From CAYVBJ01 sp964449075 (GTDB taxonomy: Bacteria > Bacteroidota > Rhodothermia > Balneolales > Balneolaceae): a stretch of 64,000 nt of DNA. The DNA is taken from positions 1 to 64,000 of the forward strand of contig CAYVBJ010000003.1 of the NCBI GenBank assembly GCA_964449075.1, in the 5' to 3' direction. Numbering within the stretch: the first letter of the stretch is position 1; each line of letters opens with the position of its first letter. The notes beneath the pieces were generated by a model that saw only the letters and a program-made list of their open reading frames with translations, did not search any database and had not been told where the DNA came from. Shown one piece after another: positions 46,618-55,944 of this stretch. A program made the translations under genes and the position numbers.

Positions 46618-47011
46618 CAGAATATTACTTTTGGTCATTTTCCCGTTTTCAATTTTCGCCTGCTCGGAAGAGGAGCAGCCTCCTGAAAATCTGCTTCCGG
46701 AAGACACGTATATACGTTTATTGGGTGAACTTCATATTGCTCATAACCTGGGAGATTTGGAACCTGAAAACCAGGCTATGATAGATTCTGTACTCTCTGA
46801 AATATTTTCTGAATACGATACAAATGAGGAGCAATACAGGGTGAGTCATTACTATTACCAGGAAGACCTGGAAGGCCAGGTTAAAAGAGTTGAGAAACTC
46901 CAGGAGCAGCTGCGGCATGAAGCACGCGTAGTAACCACGGCTGCCGATTCAATCAAAAAAGCAATGGCAAATCAGGAAGCAGATGCCGCAGAGGATCCGC
47001 GCCAGGAATAG
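46604..47011 (+). CDS. DUF4296 lipoprotein
   Basis: The 135-residue precursor has a lipoprotein signal (IFACSEE, Cys about residue 20). A short helical domain follows with the DUF4296 pattern LLPEDTYIRLLGELHIAHNL near residues 30-49 and a helical C-terminal part rich in Glu, Gln and Ala. DUF4296 proteins are small lipoproteins of Bacteroidota with no assigned function. The start overlaps the SDR gene by 14 bp and the end overlaps recQ on the other strand by 40 bp. The RRVEKL and REQ-like heptads suggest a coiled coil. Confidence 0.85.
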   Translation: MKLYNRILLLVIFPFSIFACSEEEQPPENLLPEDTYIRLLGELHIAHNLGDLEPENQAMIDSVLSEIFSEYDTNEEQYRVSHYYYQEDLEGQVKRVEKLQEQLRHEARVVTTAADSIKKAMANQEADAAEDPRQE

Positions 47012-48927
47012 AGTGGAACCGGGTCGGTACTGGCTTGAATTTTACCTTCACGTATCAGCATTGAAAGCACCTTCTTTGTAAAAAAAGCAGGCCAGCCGGT
47101 CTCTTTTTTGATCTCCTGAACAGATAATTCACTGTCCGATAAAATGGATTTAATTCTCACGATCTCCTCTTTACCGATGATCCGGTCTTTATCTATATTC
47201 TTTTTTAAGCAGTTATCACAATGTCCGCATGGTTTAACATTCGATTCTCCAAAATAACGTCTCAAAAATATTTCGCGGCAGAGCTCTGTGGAGCAATACA
47301 TTTGCATATACTCCAGTTTTTTCAGAATTACATTTCTGTACCCTTCAGCATCATTTTTGGAAACAGGAGGAATCACCATACGGGCATTCAGCAATTTAAC
47401 CAGCGGTTCTTCTGATAACCAGTGATAACTGATTACCCTCTCATGCTCCGACAATACCCGAAGTGCTTTTCGAAGCGAGTTTTCATTCATATCGAGCTTT
47501 TCAAGGATATAGGGCAGATCCAGGTAGTAATGCTCGCGAAACGAAACAGGACCGAACAGACGCTGAAGTTTGTCTGAAAATTCACTTTTTGCTTTTTGTT
47601 TACTTTCCCGTATAAACTTCTGAACAAGATCAGACGATTTGATAAAATGGATACCGATCTGCGGAACCCTGTGCTCTGAAATTTCAAAAATATTGAGTCG
47701 TTCCAGTACATTTAATGCTGATATAACTGTTCTTTTGTTCATCTGCGATCTCTTAACGACCGACTGAATGTTAAGGGGCTCAGGTTTTTCCTGTTCATTG
47801 CTCACAGCAATTTTCAATTCATCGCAAACAGTCTTATAGGTTTTAATCAGTTCATCATGGGAAGGATAATTTTTCAGAATCCTGCTGCGGGCCAGGTCAA
47901 AATCGGAATCTTTAAAGAGCAGAACAGGAAAGCTTTTTTTTCCGTCTCGCCCGGCTCTTCCGGCCTCCTGGTAGTAAGCTTCAACGGAATAGGGAGGATT
48001 ATAATGAACAACAAACCTGCAGTCCGGTTTATCAATTCCCATTCCAAATGCATTGGTCGCCACAACCACCTGAATTTTATTGCTAAGCCATTCTTGTTGT
48101 ACAAGATTTCGTTCATCTCCGGTAAATCCTGCATGATAAGCCTTTGCAGTTATACCTTTCTTTTGGAAAACATCCGCCCAATGTTCGCACTCCCTGCGGG
48201 TTCCCGCATATACGATTCCGCTGCCCTTTGACACTCCTTTTTTTACAGCTTTCAGGAGCTGTTTGTTTTTCTTTTCTGTTTCGGAAACCCACCATATCAG
48301 ATTATCACGCTCAAAACCGTTCGCAACAATCTCAGGATTATCAAATTCCAGGTTTTCGACAATATCATCCCTGACTTCAGGTGTAGCGGTTGCAGTTAGT
48401 GCAACCCAGCGCACTGCTTCAGGCAACTCTTCCAGCTCCTCCCGGATCAGCCTGTAGCTGGGCCGGAATTCATGACCCCACTGTGAAATACAATGGGCCT
48501 CATCTATTGCAATCAGACTGATGTTCAGGTTTGGAAGCTCTGATTTCCACAAATTGGTAGCCAGCCTCTCCGGTGCTATATAAAGCAGTTTGTACATTCC
48601 GTTTCTTGCATTTACCAGCCTCTGTTCTACCTCATAATAGGGTATCGTGCTATTTATGAATGCAGATCGAATACCATTGTTGTTTAACTGGTTCACCTGA
48701 TCCTGCATTAATGCGATTAAAGGAGAAATAACCACAGTCAGGCCATCAAAAAGAGTTGCCGGAAGCTGATAACAGATCGATTTACCGCCGCCTGTCGGAA
48801 ACAAAACCACAGTATCCCTGCCATCCAGAATCGATTTGATCGCCCTGTCCTGACCATCTCTGAAATCAGGATACCCCCAGTATTTCTTCAGGTTTTCACG
48901 GGCAGCTGCAAGTCCGGTCGATTGCAT
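46972..48927 (-). CDS. recQ: ATP-dependent DNA helicase RecQ
   Basis: The 651-residue protein has the SF2 helicase motifs: Walker A FPTGGGKSICYQ (near 45), DEAHCISQWGHEFRPSY (near 142-158) and GRAGRDGK (about 320). A RecQ zinc-binding set follows, with cysteines in CSTELCREIF and CGHCDNC. No HRDC domain is visible, so this is a shorter RecQ form ending in a winged-helix-like tail. The helicase unwinds 3'-5' and processes stalled or recombining forks. Its last 40 bases overlap the DUF4296 gene on the opposite strand. It is a single gene. The zinc cysteines are intact. Confidence 0.94.
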   Translation of the reverse strand: MQSTGLAAARENLKKYWGYPDFRDGQDRAIKSILDGRDTVVLFPTGGGKSICYQLPATLFDGLTVVISPLIALMQDQVNQLNNNGIRSAFINSTIPYYEVEQRLVNARNGMYKLLYIAPERLATNLWKSELPNLNISLIAIDEAHCISQWGHEFRPSYRLIREELEELPEAVRWVALTATATPEVRDDIVENLEFDNPEIVANGFERDNLIWWVSETEKKNKQLLKAVKKGVSKGSGIVYAGTRRECEHWADVFQKKGITAKAYHAGFTGDERNLVQQEWLSNKIQVVVATNAFGMGIDKPDCRFVVHYNPPYSVEAYYQEAGRAGRDGKKSFPVLLFKDSDFDLARSRILKNYPSHDELIKTYKTVCDELKIAVSNEQEKPEPLNIQSVVKRSQMNKRTVISALNVLERLNIFEISEHRVPQIGIHFIKSSDLVQKFIRESKQKAKSEFSDKLQRLFGPVSFREHYYLDLPYILEKLDMNENSLRKALRVLSEHERVISYHWLSEEPLVKLLNARMVIPPVSKNDAEGYRNVILKKLEYMQMYCSTELCREIFLRRYFGESNVKPCGHCDNCLKKNIDKDRIIGKEEIVRIKSILSDSELSVQEIKKETGWPAFFTKKVLSMLIREGKIQASTDPVPLYSWRGSSAASAS

Positions 48928-49150
48928 ATTATTAATTTTAAATCCTCTGGAATTGACAGGATAATGATGATTGACATTTCAAAATACAAGTATTTTAAAA
49001 CATTTTTCATCTGAGCATTAACAAACTCAAAAAAACACTTTCATTTTTGATAACAAAAGGATTTATTCATAGACGACCTTAAAAGTTTTGTACACCGAAA
49101 CCAACTAACTTACTGTCGCTCAAAATACTAAAAAATAAAAAGGAAATAGT

Positions 49151-50404
49151 TTGAGTAAAGTGCAGTTTCGTCTTAGTGCCATGATGTTTTTGGAGTTTTT
49201 CACATGGGGTGCATGGTATACTGTTATTGCTGTTTATATGTCGTCTCACGGGATGGGAGATTTAACACACTGGCCCTTCACAGTAAATCCTGTCGCAGCC
49301 ATAATGGCTCCTTTTTTTGTTGGTTTTATAGCCGACAGATATTTTGCTACTGAGAAAGTTCTTGGCATACTACATATAGCTGGTGGTATCATTATGTTTG
49401 CAACACCCCTTGCCACCGACATGCCGTTGTTATTTATTTTAATGTTGCTTGCTTACAACTTATGCTACATGCCAACTATCAGTCTTGCCAATACACTGGC
49501 CTTTCACAATATTAAAGACCAGGAAAAAGAATTTCCGGTTATACGGGTCTTCGGAACAATCGGCTGGATTGCAGCCGGTCTTGTAGTGAGTTTCGTGCTT
49601 GGGTCTTTTGTTGCTGAAGGTCTGCGGCCGGAACAAACAGCTTTACCGCTTTACCTCACTGCTGCAGCAAGTGTTGCTCTTGGCTTTTACAGTTTTACAT
49701 TACCCCATACCCCTCCGCCGGCAGCCGGTCAAAAAGTATCAATCCGTGCAATTTTGGGAATCGATGCTCTAAAAGCTCTGAGCAGCCGTTCATTTAACGT
49801 ATTTCTGGCCAGTTCACTGCTCATTTCAATACCGCTTGCTGCTTATTATAATTTTACACAGATCTTTCTTGAGGTAACGGAATTTGAAAATATTGCTGCC
49901 ACGCAAACAATCGGACAGATGTCGGAAGTAGTTTTTATGCTCTTAATGCCTTTCTTTTTTGTTCGTCTTGGTGTTAAATGGATGCTTGGACTCGGGATGT
50001 TTGCCTGGGTTTTGCGTTATGCTATGTTTGCCCTTGGAGCACCGGATGCTATAACATGGATGATACTCGCAGGAATTGCTATCCATGGTATCTGTTATGA
50101 TTTTTTCTTTGTCACCGGTCAAATTTATGTGGATATAAAAGCCCACGAGAAAATCCGCGGACAGGCACAGGGGTTGATCGTTCTTCTCACCTACGGCGGC
50201 GGAATGCTTATTGGAGCTCAAATCGCAGGTCTGACATATAACAGTTTTCTTGGAGAAAACACCGTTCTTACACTTGATCAATGGCATAATTTTTGGTGGA
50301 TACCTGCTGTATTTGCCGGTGTTGTGATGGTTCTCTTTATTACCCTTTTTAAAGACAAGGTTTTGGATAAAGAATCGAAAGCAGACGATTTCAAACAGTT
50401 GTAA
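49151..50404 (+). CDS. Nucleoside:H+ symporter family MFS permease (NupG-like)
   Basis: The start is TTG 49151, preceded by AGGAAATAG, giving MSKVQFRLSAMMFLEFFTWGAWYTVIAVYM; no nearby ATG gives the same N-terminus. The 417-residue protein has about twelve helices and the nucleoside permease pattern: FFTWGAWYTVIAVYM near residue 15, the GFIADRYFATEKVLG loop and the FPVIRVFGTIGWIAAG segment (near 134). It probably imports purine or pyrimidine nucleosides by proton symport. A nucleoside phosphorylase is encoded about 1.1 kb downstream on the same strand, consistent with salvage. The substrate is not determined. Confidence 0.87.
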   Translation: MSKVQFRLSAMMFLEFFTWGAWYTVIAVYMSSHGMGDLTHWPFTVNPVAAIMAPFFVGFIADRYFATEKVLGILHIAGGIIMFATPLATDMPLLFILMLLAYNLCYMPTISLANTLAFHNIKDQEKEFPVIRVFGTIGWIAAGLVVSFVLGSFVAEGLRPEQTALPLYLTAAASVALGFYSFTLPHTPPPAAGQKVSIRAILGIDALKALSSRSFNVFLASSLLISIPLAAYYNFTQIFLEVTEFENIAATQTIGQMSEVVFMLLMPFFFVRLGVKWMLGLGMFAWVLRYAMFALGAPDAITWMILAGIAIHGICYDFFFVTGQIYVDIKAHEKIRGQAQGLIVLLTYGGGMLIGAQIAGLTYNSFLGENTVLTLDQWHNFWWIPAVFAGVVMVLFITLFKDKVLDKESKADDFKQL

Positions 50405-50441
50405 AAATTGTTCAAAAGTCACTATCCGCGATTGCTGCAAT

Positions 50442-50464
50442 ATATAATTGCCGGGCAATTATAT
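50442..50464. repeat. 10-bp perfect inverted repeat
   Basis: ATATAATTGC and GCAATTATAT are separated by CGG, 37 bp after the permease stop. It is not followed by a T-run, so it is either a weak terminator or a structured 3' end. Confidence 0.55.
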
Positions 50465-50639
50465 CATAGACCCGGTAGTTACCTGATCTCATAACAGATT
50501 AATAAGGTATGTTTATCTTTTGTTATAACTTTGAATCCTGCAAACTGAATTTTAAACGCTGCCAGGAAAAAATATTATATGAAGTGGATAACAGTCTTCA
50601 AGGGAGCCGCACTGATTGTAATTCGTTTTCTGATAATTT

Positions 50640-50762
50640 TTTGCAAAAGATTTTTGCATGAAGCATCTCAGAAAAATATTGCCCCATATGGAACGCATTA
50701 CCGGCGGACTGCTGATTGCCGGCGGGGCGTACGTGATTTACTATCAGATGGTTCTTTTCTGA
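50640..50762 (+). pseudogene. Possible C-terminal remnant of a CcdA-type thiol-disulfide protein
   Basis: Reading from 50640 gives FFAKDFCMKHLRKILPHMERITGG and then a hydrophobic stretch ending in AYVIYYQMVLF, with the stop at 50760-50762. The HLRKILPHMERITGG plus final membrane helix looks like the end of CcdA/DsbD-type proteins. A stop codon (TAA 50634-50636) lies in frame just before, so there is no complete gene. A short overlapping frame in another phase suggests a frameshifted relic. The match is by eye only. Confidence 0.35.
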
Positions 50763-50838
50763 GGGCAGAATAAAATAGTTCTGTTCAATATATTGACTGT
50801 TAAAATAGTACTATCTGAAAATTAATTAAACTGGTTTC

Positions 50839-51465
50839 ATGCAGAAAGTTGATATATTTGAAAAAAAAGCTTCAGAGTATGACAAATGGTTTGATAAACA
50901 TCGCAACCTGTTCCTCTCTGAGTTGAAAGCACTTCGAAAAGCAATACCTGAAAATAAATCCGGAATAGAAATTGGAGTCGGGACCGGCCGTTTTGCTGAA
51001 AAACTTTCGATCAAGAGGGGGCTCGATCCGTCTAAAGAGATGGCCCGCATTGCAAATGGAAAAGGAATTAAAACAGTGATTGGAAAAGCTGAAAACATGC
51101 CTTTCAAGAATAATACATTTGATTATGCAGTTATGATAACAGTAGATTGTTTTTTAGAGAACATATTGAAAGCCTTTCGGGAGGTCAATAGAATTATAAA
51201 ACCAGGTGGTTCATTCATCATTGCTCTGATTGATAAAAACAGTCCTTTAGGTAAGATTTACCAGGAAAAGAAAAAGGACAACCCTTTTTATAAACATGCT
51301 TCATTTCACTCAGCAGAGGAGATTAGTGAATTATTAAATAAAGCAGGATTTAAAAATATTAAATATTGGCAAACACTTATCTCAAATTCAGATTCAAGTA
51401 TAGAAGAACCTATAGAAGGTTATGGAGAAGGTGGTTTTGTAGTAATAAAGGCTTCAATGAATTAG
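50839..51465 (+). CDS. Class I SAM-dependent methyltransferase
   Basis: The 208-residue protein has the Rossmann-like motif IEIGVGTGRFAEKL (42-55), GLDPSKEM (60-67) and the FDYAVMITV post-I region (near 92-100), matching the Methyltransf_11/25 group. It is of typical small size. The substrate is unknown; such proteins can act on small molecules, quinone precursors or toxic metals. The gene lies 40 bp before a nucleoside phosphorylase gene on the same strand. No further domain is present. Confidence 0.88.
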   Translation: MQKVDIFEKKASEYDKWFDKHRNLFLSELKALRKAIPENKSGIEIGVGTGRFAEKLSIKRGLDPSKEMARIANGKGIKTVIGKAENMPFKNNTFDYAVMITVDCFLENILKAFREVNRIIKPGGSFIIALIDKNSPLGKIYQEKKKDNPFYKHASFHSAEEISELLNKAGFKNIKYWQTLISNSDSSIEEPIEGYGEGGFVVIKASMN

Positions 51466-51505
51466 TATATTTGGTGAAAATTGACAGATACCTTTATTTA
51501 AGTAA

Positions 51506-52324
51506 ATGAAGAAAGACGGAAAACCACCCATCTTACAACATAAATTTTACCAGGAGTCATCAGTATTTCAGGCACAGAACCTTTTGCGGGAGGCACGGAG
51601 GCAGAAAAATATTGAGGACTGTGTAGTACCTGAGGTCTGTGTGCTTGATCCTGACGGCGATTTAGTCAGATATCTTAAAAATAATCACAGAGCGGAAAAA
51701 GATAAATGCTGGGCATGTTATCATTCAGAACTTTATACCTGGAATTTAGACGGAGAAAAAATTGGCGTTGTACCTTGTGCTGTTGGTGCTTCTTATGCCG
51801 TATTGATTGCAGAGCAACTCTTTGTGTCGGGCTGCAAATTGTTGATCAGTGTCACTTCTGCCGGAATTGTGACAGACCTGCCCATTCCCAAACAATTTGC
51901 CCTGATCATCGAGGCTGTGCGTGACGAGGGAACCAGTTATCACTATTTACCCCCGAACAAACCGTCTGTGCTTTCAGAAACACTGGCTGCAAAATTGCGA
52001 TCTTATTCCAGGGAAAAAGAAAAATCATTTTTTGACGCGAAAAGCTGGACAACAGATGCGCCTTACAGAGAAACTCATTCTGCTATCAATGCCATGAAAA
52101 AAGAGCAGGTAGTTTGTGTGGAGATGGAAGCTGCCGCTTTATATGCTTATGCCGAGATGACCCAAAATGATATCATCTGCTTTGCACACCTCACTAACAC
52201 CATGGCTCAGGATGAAGGTGATTTTGAAAAAGGTGAAGACTTTGGCAGCCCGGATACCATCAAGCTGATTTCTGAAATCTTAGAATTTGTGCAACCGAAA
52301 AATGAACAGAAAAAGACCTGTTAG
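51506..52324 (+). CDS. Nucleoside phosphorylase family protein
   Basis: The 272-residue protein has the PNP/UDP-type fold of nucleoside phosphorylases. The phosphate-binding GASYAVLIAEQLF region is near residue 90, and VCVEMEAAALYAYAE (near 208-222) contains the Glu and Met that contact the sugar and base. The TSAGIVTDL stretch (near 112) is also typical. It probably splits a purine or pyrimidine nucleoside with phosphate. Together with the permease upstream it suggests nucleoside salvage. The exact base specificity is not readable. It converges with sdhB 2 bp away. Confidence 0.85.
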   Translation: MKKDGKPPILQHKFYQESSVFQAQNLLREARRQKNIEDCVVPEVCVLDPDGDLVRYLKNNHRAEKDKCWACYHSELYTWNLDGEKIGVVPCAVGASYAVLIAEQLFVSGCKLLISVTSAGIVTDLPIPKQFALIIEAVRDEGTSYHYLPPNKPSVLSETLAAKLRSYSREKEKSFFDAKSWTTDAPYRETHSAINAMKKEQVVCVEMEAAALYAYAEMTQNDIICFAHLTNTMAQDEGDFEKGEDFGSPDTIKLISEILEFVQPKNEQKKTC

Positions 52325-52326
52325 TT

Positions 52327-53076
52327 TCAGGAAAAGATGGCTTTCAGGTAATCTTTGCGCATCTGTGCTATGGACGAGATACTGACACCAACCGGACAGA
52401 CCGCTTCGCACTCTGCATAATTTGAGCAGTCACCAAATCCTTCTTTTTCCATCTGGTTGACCATAGCAACTACCCGTTTTTCTTTTTCAGGTTTTCCCTG
52501 GGGAAGCAGATTCAGATGTGCAATCTTTGCAGCTGTAAAGAGGTGTGCAGATGAATTGGGACATGCAGCTACGCAGGCGCCGCACCCGATGCAGGTAGCG
52601 TAGTCAAAAGCCTCTTCAGAAATATCCTTTTCAACGGGAATGATATTAGCCTCCGGTGCGGATCCTGTCTTAACAGAGATGTATCCACCGGCTTCAATGA
52701 TTCGGTCGAGTGCATTACGGTCAACAACAAGATCTCTGATAACCGGAAATCCCGCAGCACGCGGCGGCTCAACAACAATGGTATCTCCGTCGTTATACAT
52801 TCGCATATGAAGCTGACAAGCGGCGGTCATGTGTTTGGGTCCATGAGCTCTCCCGTTGATCACCAAATTACAGGAACCGCAGATCCCTTCACGGCAGTCA
52901 TAATCAAATTCTACGGGATCTTCCCCTTTTTTGATCAGGTCTTCGTTCAGTACATCAAGCATTTCAAGAAATGACATGTGTTCACTGACATCATTCAGTG
53001 TATACTTTTCGAAATGACCTTGTGCTTCTGCGTTTTTTTGACGCCAGATCTTTAAATGTATGGTCATTGTGCTCAT
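52327..53076 (-). CDS. sdhB: Succinate dehydrogenase/fumarate reductase iron-sulfur subunit
   Basis: The 249-residue protein has the [2Fe-2S] cysteines in the REGICGSCNL segment, and the two CXXCXXC sets CIGCGACVAACP and CSNYAECEAVCP that hold the [4Fe-4S] and [3Fe-4S] clusters. It passes electrons between the SdhA flavin and the quinone site. It is the last gene of the sdhCAB set, 15 bp after sdhA. The b558-type set, with one membrane subunit, is typical of Bacteroidota. The direction (succinate oxidation or fumarate reduction) cannot be told from sequence. Confidence 0.95.
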   Translation of the reverse strand: MSTMTIHLKIWRQKNAEAQGHFEKYTLNDVSEHMSFLEMLDVLNEDLIKKGEDPVEFDYDCREGICGSCNLVINGRAHGPKHMTAACQLHMRMYNDGDTIVVEPPRAAGFPVIRDLVVDRNALDRIIEAGGYISVKTGSAPEANIIPVEKDISEEAFDYATCIGCGACVAACPNSSAHLFTAAKIAHLNLLPQGKPEKEKRVVAMVNQMEKEGFGDCSNYAECEAVCPVGVSISSIAQMRKDYLKAIFS

Positions 53077-53091
53077 AGAGATAATTTCCTG

Positions 53092-55011
53092 TTATTTATA
53101 ACTTCTTTGTTTTAATTCAACAAATTCGAATTCAAGATTTTCTTTGTGGAGTACTTCTTCGAGCTTCCCGTTTACGCCTTTATACTCCCATGCGGATACA
53201 TAAGCGTAATCCTCGTCATTTCTGAGTGCTTCGCCCTCTTCAGTCTGATGCTCTTCCCGAAGATGACATCCGCAGGATTCATCCCTGTCGAGCGCATCTT
53301 CTGCCATAAGTTCAGCAAGTTCAAAGAAGTCGGCCACGCGCAATGCAAACTCAAGATATTTATTGTAGTAGTTGGCCTCTCCCGGTACACGAACGTTTTT
53401 CCAAAACTCTTCCCGGAGTGACCGTATTTCACTAATGGCTTCGTTCAATCCTTCTGCACTGCGTGAAATACCAACTTTATCCCACATGATTTTTCCAAGC
53501 TCACGATGAAATTCAATAACAGTTTTATCACCCTGAACCGATAAAATCTTATCAATTTGTTCTGTTGAATCTTTTTCAGCAACACTAAACGCCTCATGGG
53601 CTGTATCAATCTTTTCCAGGTCGGCATCAGCCAGGTAATTTCCAATGGTATAGGGAATGATAAAATAACCGTCCGACAGTCCCTGCATCAGCGCACTGGC
53701 TCCCAGGCGATTGGCACCGTGATCGGAGTAGTTGGCCTCACCAGCTACAAACAGTCCCGGGATATTACTCATAAGGTTGTAATCTACCCACAAACCACCC
53801 ATGGTGTAATGAACAGCGGGGAAGATTCTCATTGGTTCTTCATAGGGATTATCATCCGTGATATTCTGATACATATCAAAGAGATTCCCGTATTTGGCTT
53901 CAATCACATCACGGCCGTCCCGTTTAATTGCATCCCTGAAATCGAGGTAAACGGCAAGACCAGTATCTCCCACACCCATTCCCTCATCGGTGACCATCTT
54001 CGCATTACGGGAAGCAACATCCCGCGGAACCAGGTTTCCGAAACTTGGATATCTCTCTTCAAGGTAATAGTACCTGTCCTCTTCCGGTATATCATTGGGA
54101 TGTCTTTCATCATCCGGGTCTTTCGGCACCCATACGCGCCCGTCATTCCGGAGGCTTTCACTCATCAATGTCAGTTTCGATTGATAATCTCCTGAAACCG
54201 GTATACATGTCGGATGAATCTGAACCATACAGGGATTGGCAAAAGCAGCGCCGCGTTTATGGCAACGCCATGCTGCTGTCACATTCGAGTTCTTCGCATT
54301 GGTAGAAAGGTAGAATACATTTCCGTATCCGCCGGTACAGAGAACCACGGCATCCGCTTCCCATCTGTGAATTTTACCGTCTATCAGGTCGCGGGAAACA
54401 ATTCCCCTTGCCACGCCGTCTACAACAACGAGATCAAGCATTTCATGCCGCGGATAATTCTTAATTTTTCCTGTATGAACCTGCTTCATCATAGACTGAT
54501 AAGCGCCAAGAAGCAGCTGCTGACCGGTTTGTCCGCGGGCATAGAAGGTTCTTGAAACCTGTGCGCCGCCAAACGACCGGTTATCGAGCAGCCCGCCGTA
54601 CTCACGGGCAAAAGGTACACCCTGAGCCACAGCCTGATCTATAATATGATTTGAATTTTGTGCAAGCCGGTAGACATTGGCTTCACGGCTTCGGTAATCT
54701 CCGCCTTTAATGGTATCATAAAAGAGTCTCCACACGCTGTCACCATCATTCGGGTAATTTTTTGCAGCGTTGATTCCGCCCTGTGCCGCGATACTGTGTG
54801 CACGACGGGCTGAATCCTGGATACAGAACGTTTTCACATTATAACCCAGTTCAGCAAGACTCGCTGCTGCTGAAGCACCGGCAAGGCCTGTTCCAACCAC
54901 AATAATATTGTATTTTCGTTTATTATTGGGTGCTACCAGCTTAATGTCATTCAAGTGGTTATTCCACTTCTCCTCAAGAGGGCCGGATGGTACGTTAGAT
55001 TCTAATTTCAT
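53092..55011 (-). CDS. sdhA: Succinate dehydrogenase/fumarate reductase flavoprotein subunit
   Basis: The 639-residue protein has the FAD-binding GTGLAGASAAASLAELGYN (41-59), the AHSIAAQGGINAAKN motif with the covalent-flavin histidine (near 77), the HPTCIPVSGD substrate region and HYTMGGLWVDYN (near 403). It oxidises succinate to fumarate (or the reverse) and passes electrons to SdhB. It lies between sdhC and sdhB with short gaps. The length is typical of the b558-type family, longer than the E. coli SdhA. Confidence 0.96.
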   Translation of the reverse strand: MKLESNVPSGPLEEKWNNHLNDIKLVAPNNKRKYNIIVVGTGLAGASAAASLAELGYNVKTFCIQDSARRAHSIAAQGGINAAKNYPNDGDSVWRLFYDTIKGGDYRSREANVYRLAQNSNHIIDQAVAQGVPFAREYGGLLDNRSFGGAQVSRTFYARGQTGQQLLLGAYQSMMKQVHTGKIKNYPRHEMLDLVVVDGVARGIVSRDLIDGKIHRWEADAVVLCTGGYGNVFYLSTNAKNSNVTAAWRCHKRGAAFANPCMVQIHPTCIPVSGDYQSKLTLMSESLRNDGRVWVPKDPDDERHPNDIPEEDRYYYLEERYPSFGNLVPRDVASRNAKMVTDEGMGVGDTGLAVYLDFRDAIKRDGRDVIEAKYGNLFDMYQNITDDNPYEEPMRIFPAVHYTMGGLWVDYNLMSNIPGLFVAGEANYSDHGANRLGASALMQGLSDGYFIIPYTIGNYLADADLEKIDTAHEAFSVAEKDSTEQIDKILSVQGDKTVIEFHRELGKIMWDKVGISRSAEGLNEAISEIRSLREEFWKNVRVPGEANYYNKYLEFALRVADFFELAELMAEDALDRDESCGCHLREEHQTEEGEALRNDEDYAYVSAWEYKGVNGKLEEVLHKENLEFEFVELKQRSYK

Positions 55012-55045
55012 ATGTAACTGTATCCTTTTTTAAGTGATTTCAATT

Positions 55046-55744
55046 TCAATAGCTGATCAATGAACCTTCTCCACCCGTAAAGTAGATGTAGAGCGGGATA
55101 AACAGGAAACCAATTGCCAGCAATATGGCGATTGCAATTCCGATCGCATAAACTGAAGCAGACATTTTTTTACTTTTCATAGTCAGGGATGTAAAAGAAC
55201 TCCAGACTCCGTGACCAAGATGAACCCCCAACAAAATCATTACGATGGTGTACCCAAATGCGTAAATGGGGCTTTGAAAGGTATCAATTACCAGCTGTTT
55301 GATATCGGATGCCTCTTGACCGTTAATCATTACAGTTTCCGTATCACCCAGCGCAAATGTATCGAGGTGAATGATGACGAAGATCAGAAGTACAATCCCG
55401 GTAAATGCCATGCTCCTGGAGCTGATACTTTGCTTGCTCGGGCCACCCTTGCTGCTGTAGACTTCATATTTTTGCGGACGGGCTTTTCGCTTGTTCCACC
55501 ATATTGAAATGCCGATCCATGCGTGGATCAAAAATGCAAGCAATAAGCCGATACGGGCAATCCAGAGCAGTGGACCCAGGCTGTGCAGAAAAAGAGAATA
55601 TTCGTTCATTGCATCAGCCTCTCCAAAAATTGCAAGATTACCCGCCAGATGTACAATCACAAATAGAAGAAGCAGTATACCTGTAATACCGGTGAGCAGC
55701 TTTCTGCCTATTTGCGAGTTTAAAGCTTCGGTGATTGATGGCAT
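55046..55744 (-). CDS. sdhC: Succinate dehydrogenase cytochrome b558-type membrane subunit
   Basis: The 232-residue membrane protein has five helices with histidines that can bind haem b (IVHLAGNLAIFG near 36, LIHAWIGI near 92, IIHLDTFALG near 124, and LGVHLGHGVWSSF near 171). It belongs to the cytochrome b558 family of complex II, in which a single subunit anchors SdhAB and reaches the quinone. The gene heads the minus-strand sdhCAB operon. There is no sdhD, as expected. The start ATG is at 55744. Confidence 0.93.
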   Translation of the reverse strand: MPSITEALNSQIGRKLLTGITGILLLLFVIVHLAGNLAIFGEADAMNEYSLFLHSLGPLLWIARIGLLLAFLIHAWIGISIWWNKRKARPQKYEVYSSKGGPSKQSISSRSMAFTGIVLLIFVIIHLDTFALGDTETVMINGQEASDIKQLVIDTFQSPIYAFGYTIVMILLGVHLGHGVWSSFTSLTMKSKKMSASVYAIGIAIAILLAIGFLFIPLYIYFTGGEGSLISY

Positions 55745-55944
55745 ATTATTATAATCAGTTAGATTTCATTTTATCGATTTATCGCTGTACCTGATACATA
55801 ACGGCAAGCAATTTTGAACAGTTCCTCATGTGGCTTAAAATTCGTCTCTTTCCCTTTAAAAAGCAAAATCAGGATGTTACCTTTTCATATATTTTCCAAT
55901 TAAGAACAATTCTAAATTAAAGTTTTTATAACCCGGGATCTATC

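Larger units (their letters stand above)
50405..50838. other. Intergenic region with inverted repeat and gene remnant
   Basis: This 434-bp stretch has a 10-bp inverted repeat and a short reading frame resembling the end of CcdA, both listed separately. The rest is AT-rich with no supported ORF, RNA gene or terminator with a T-run. Confidence 0.5.
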
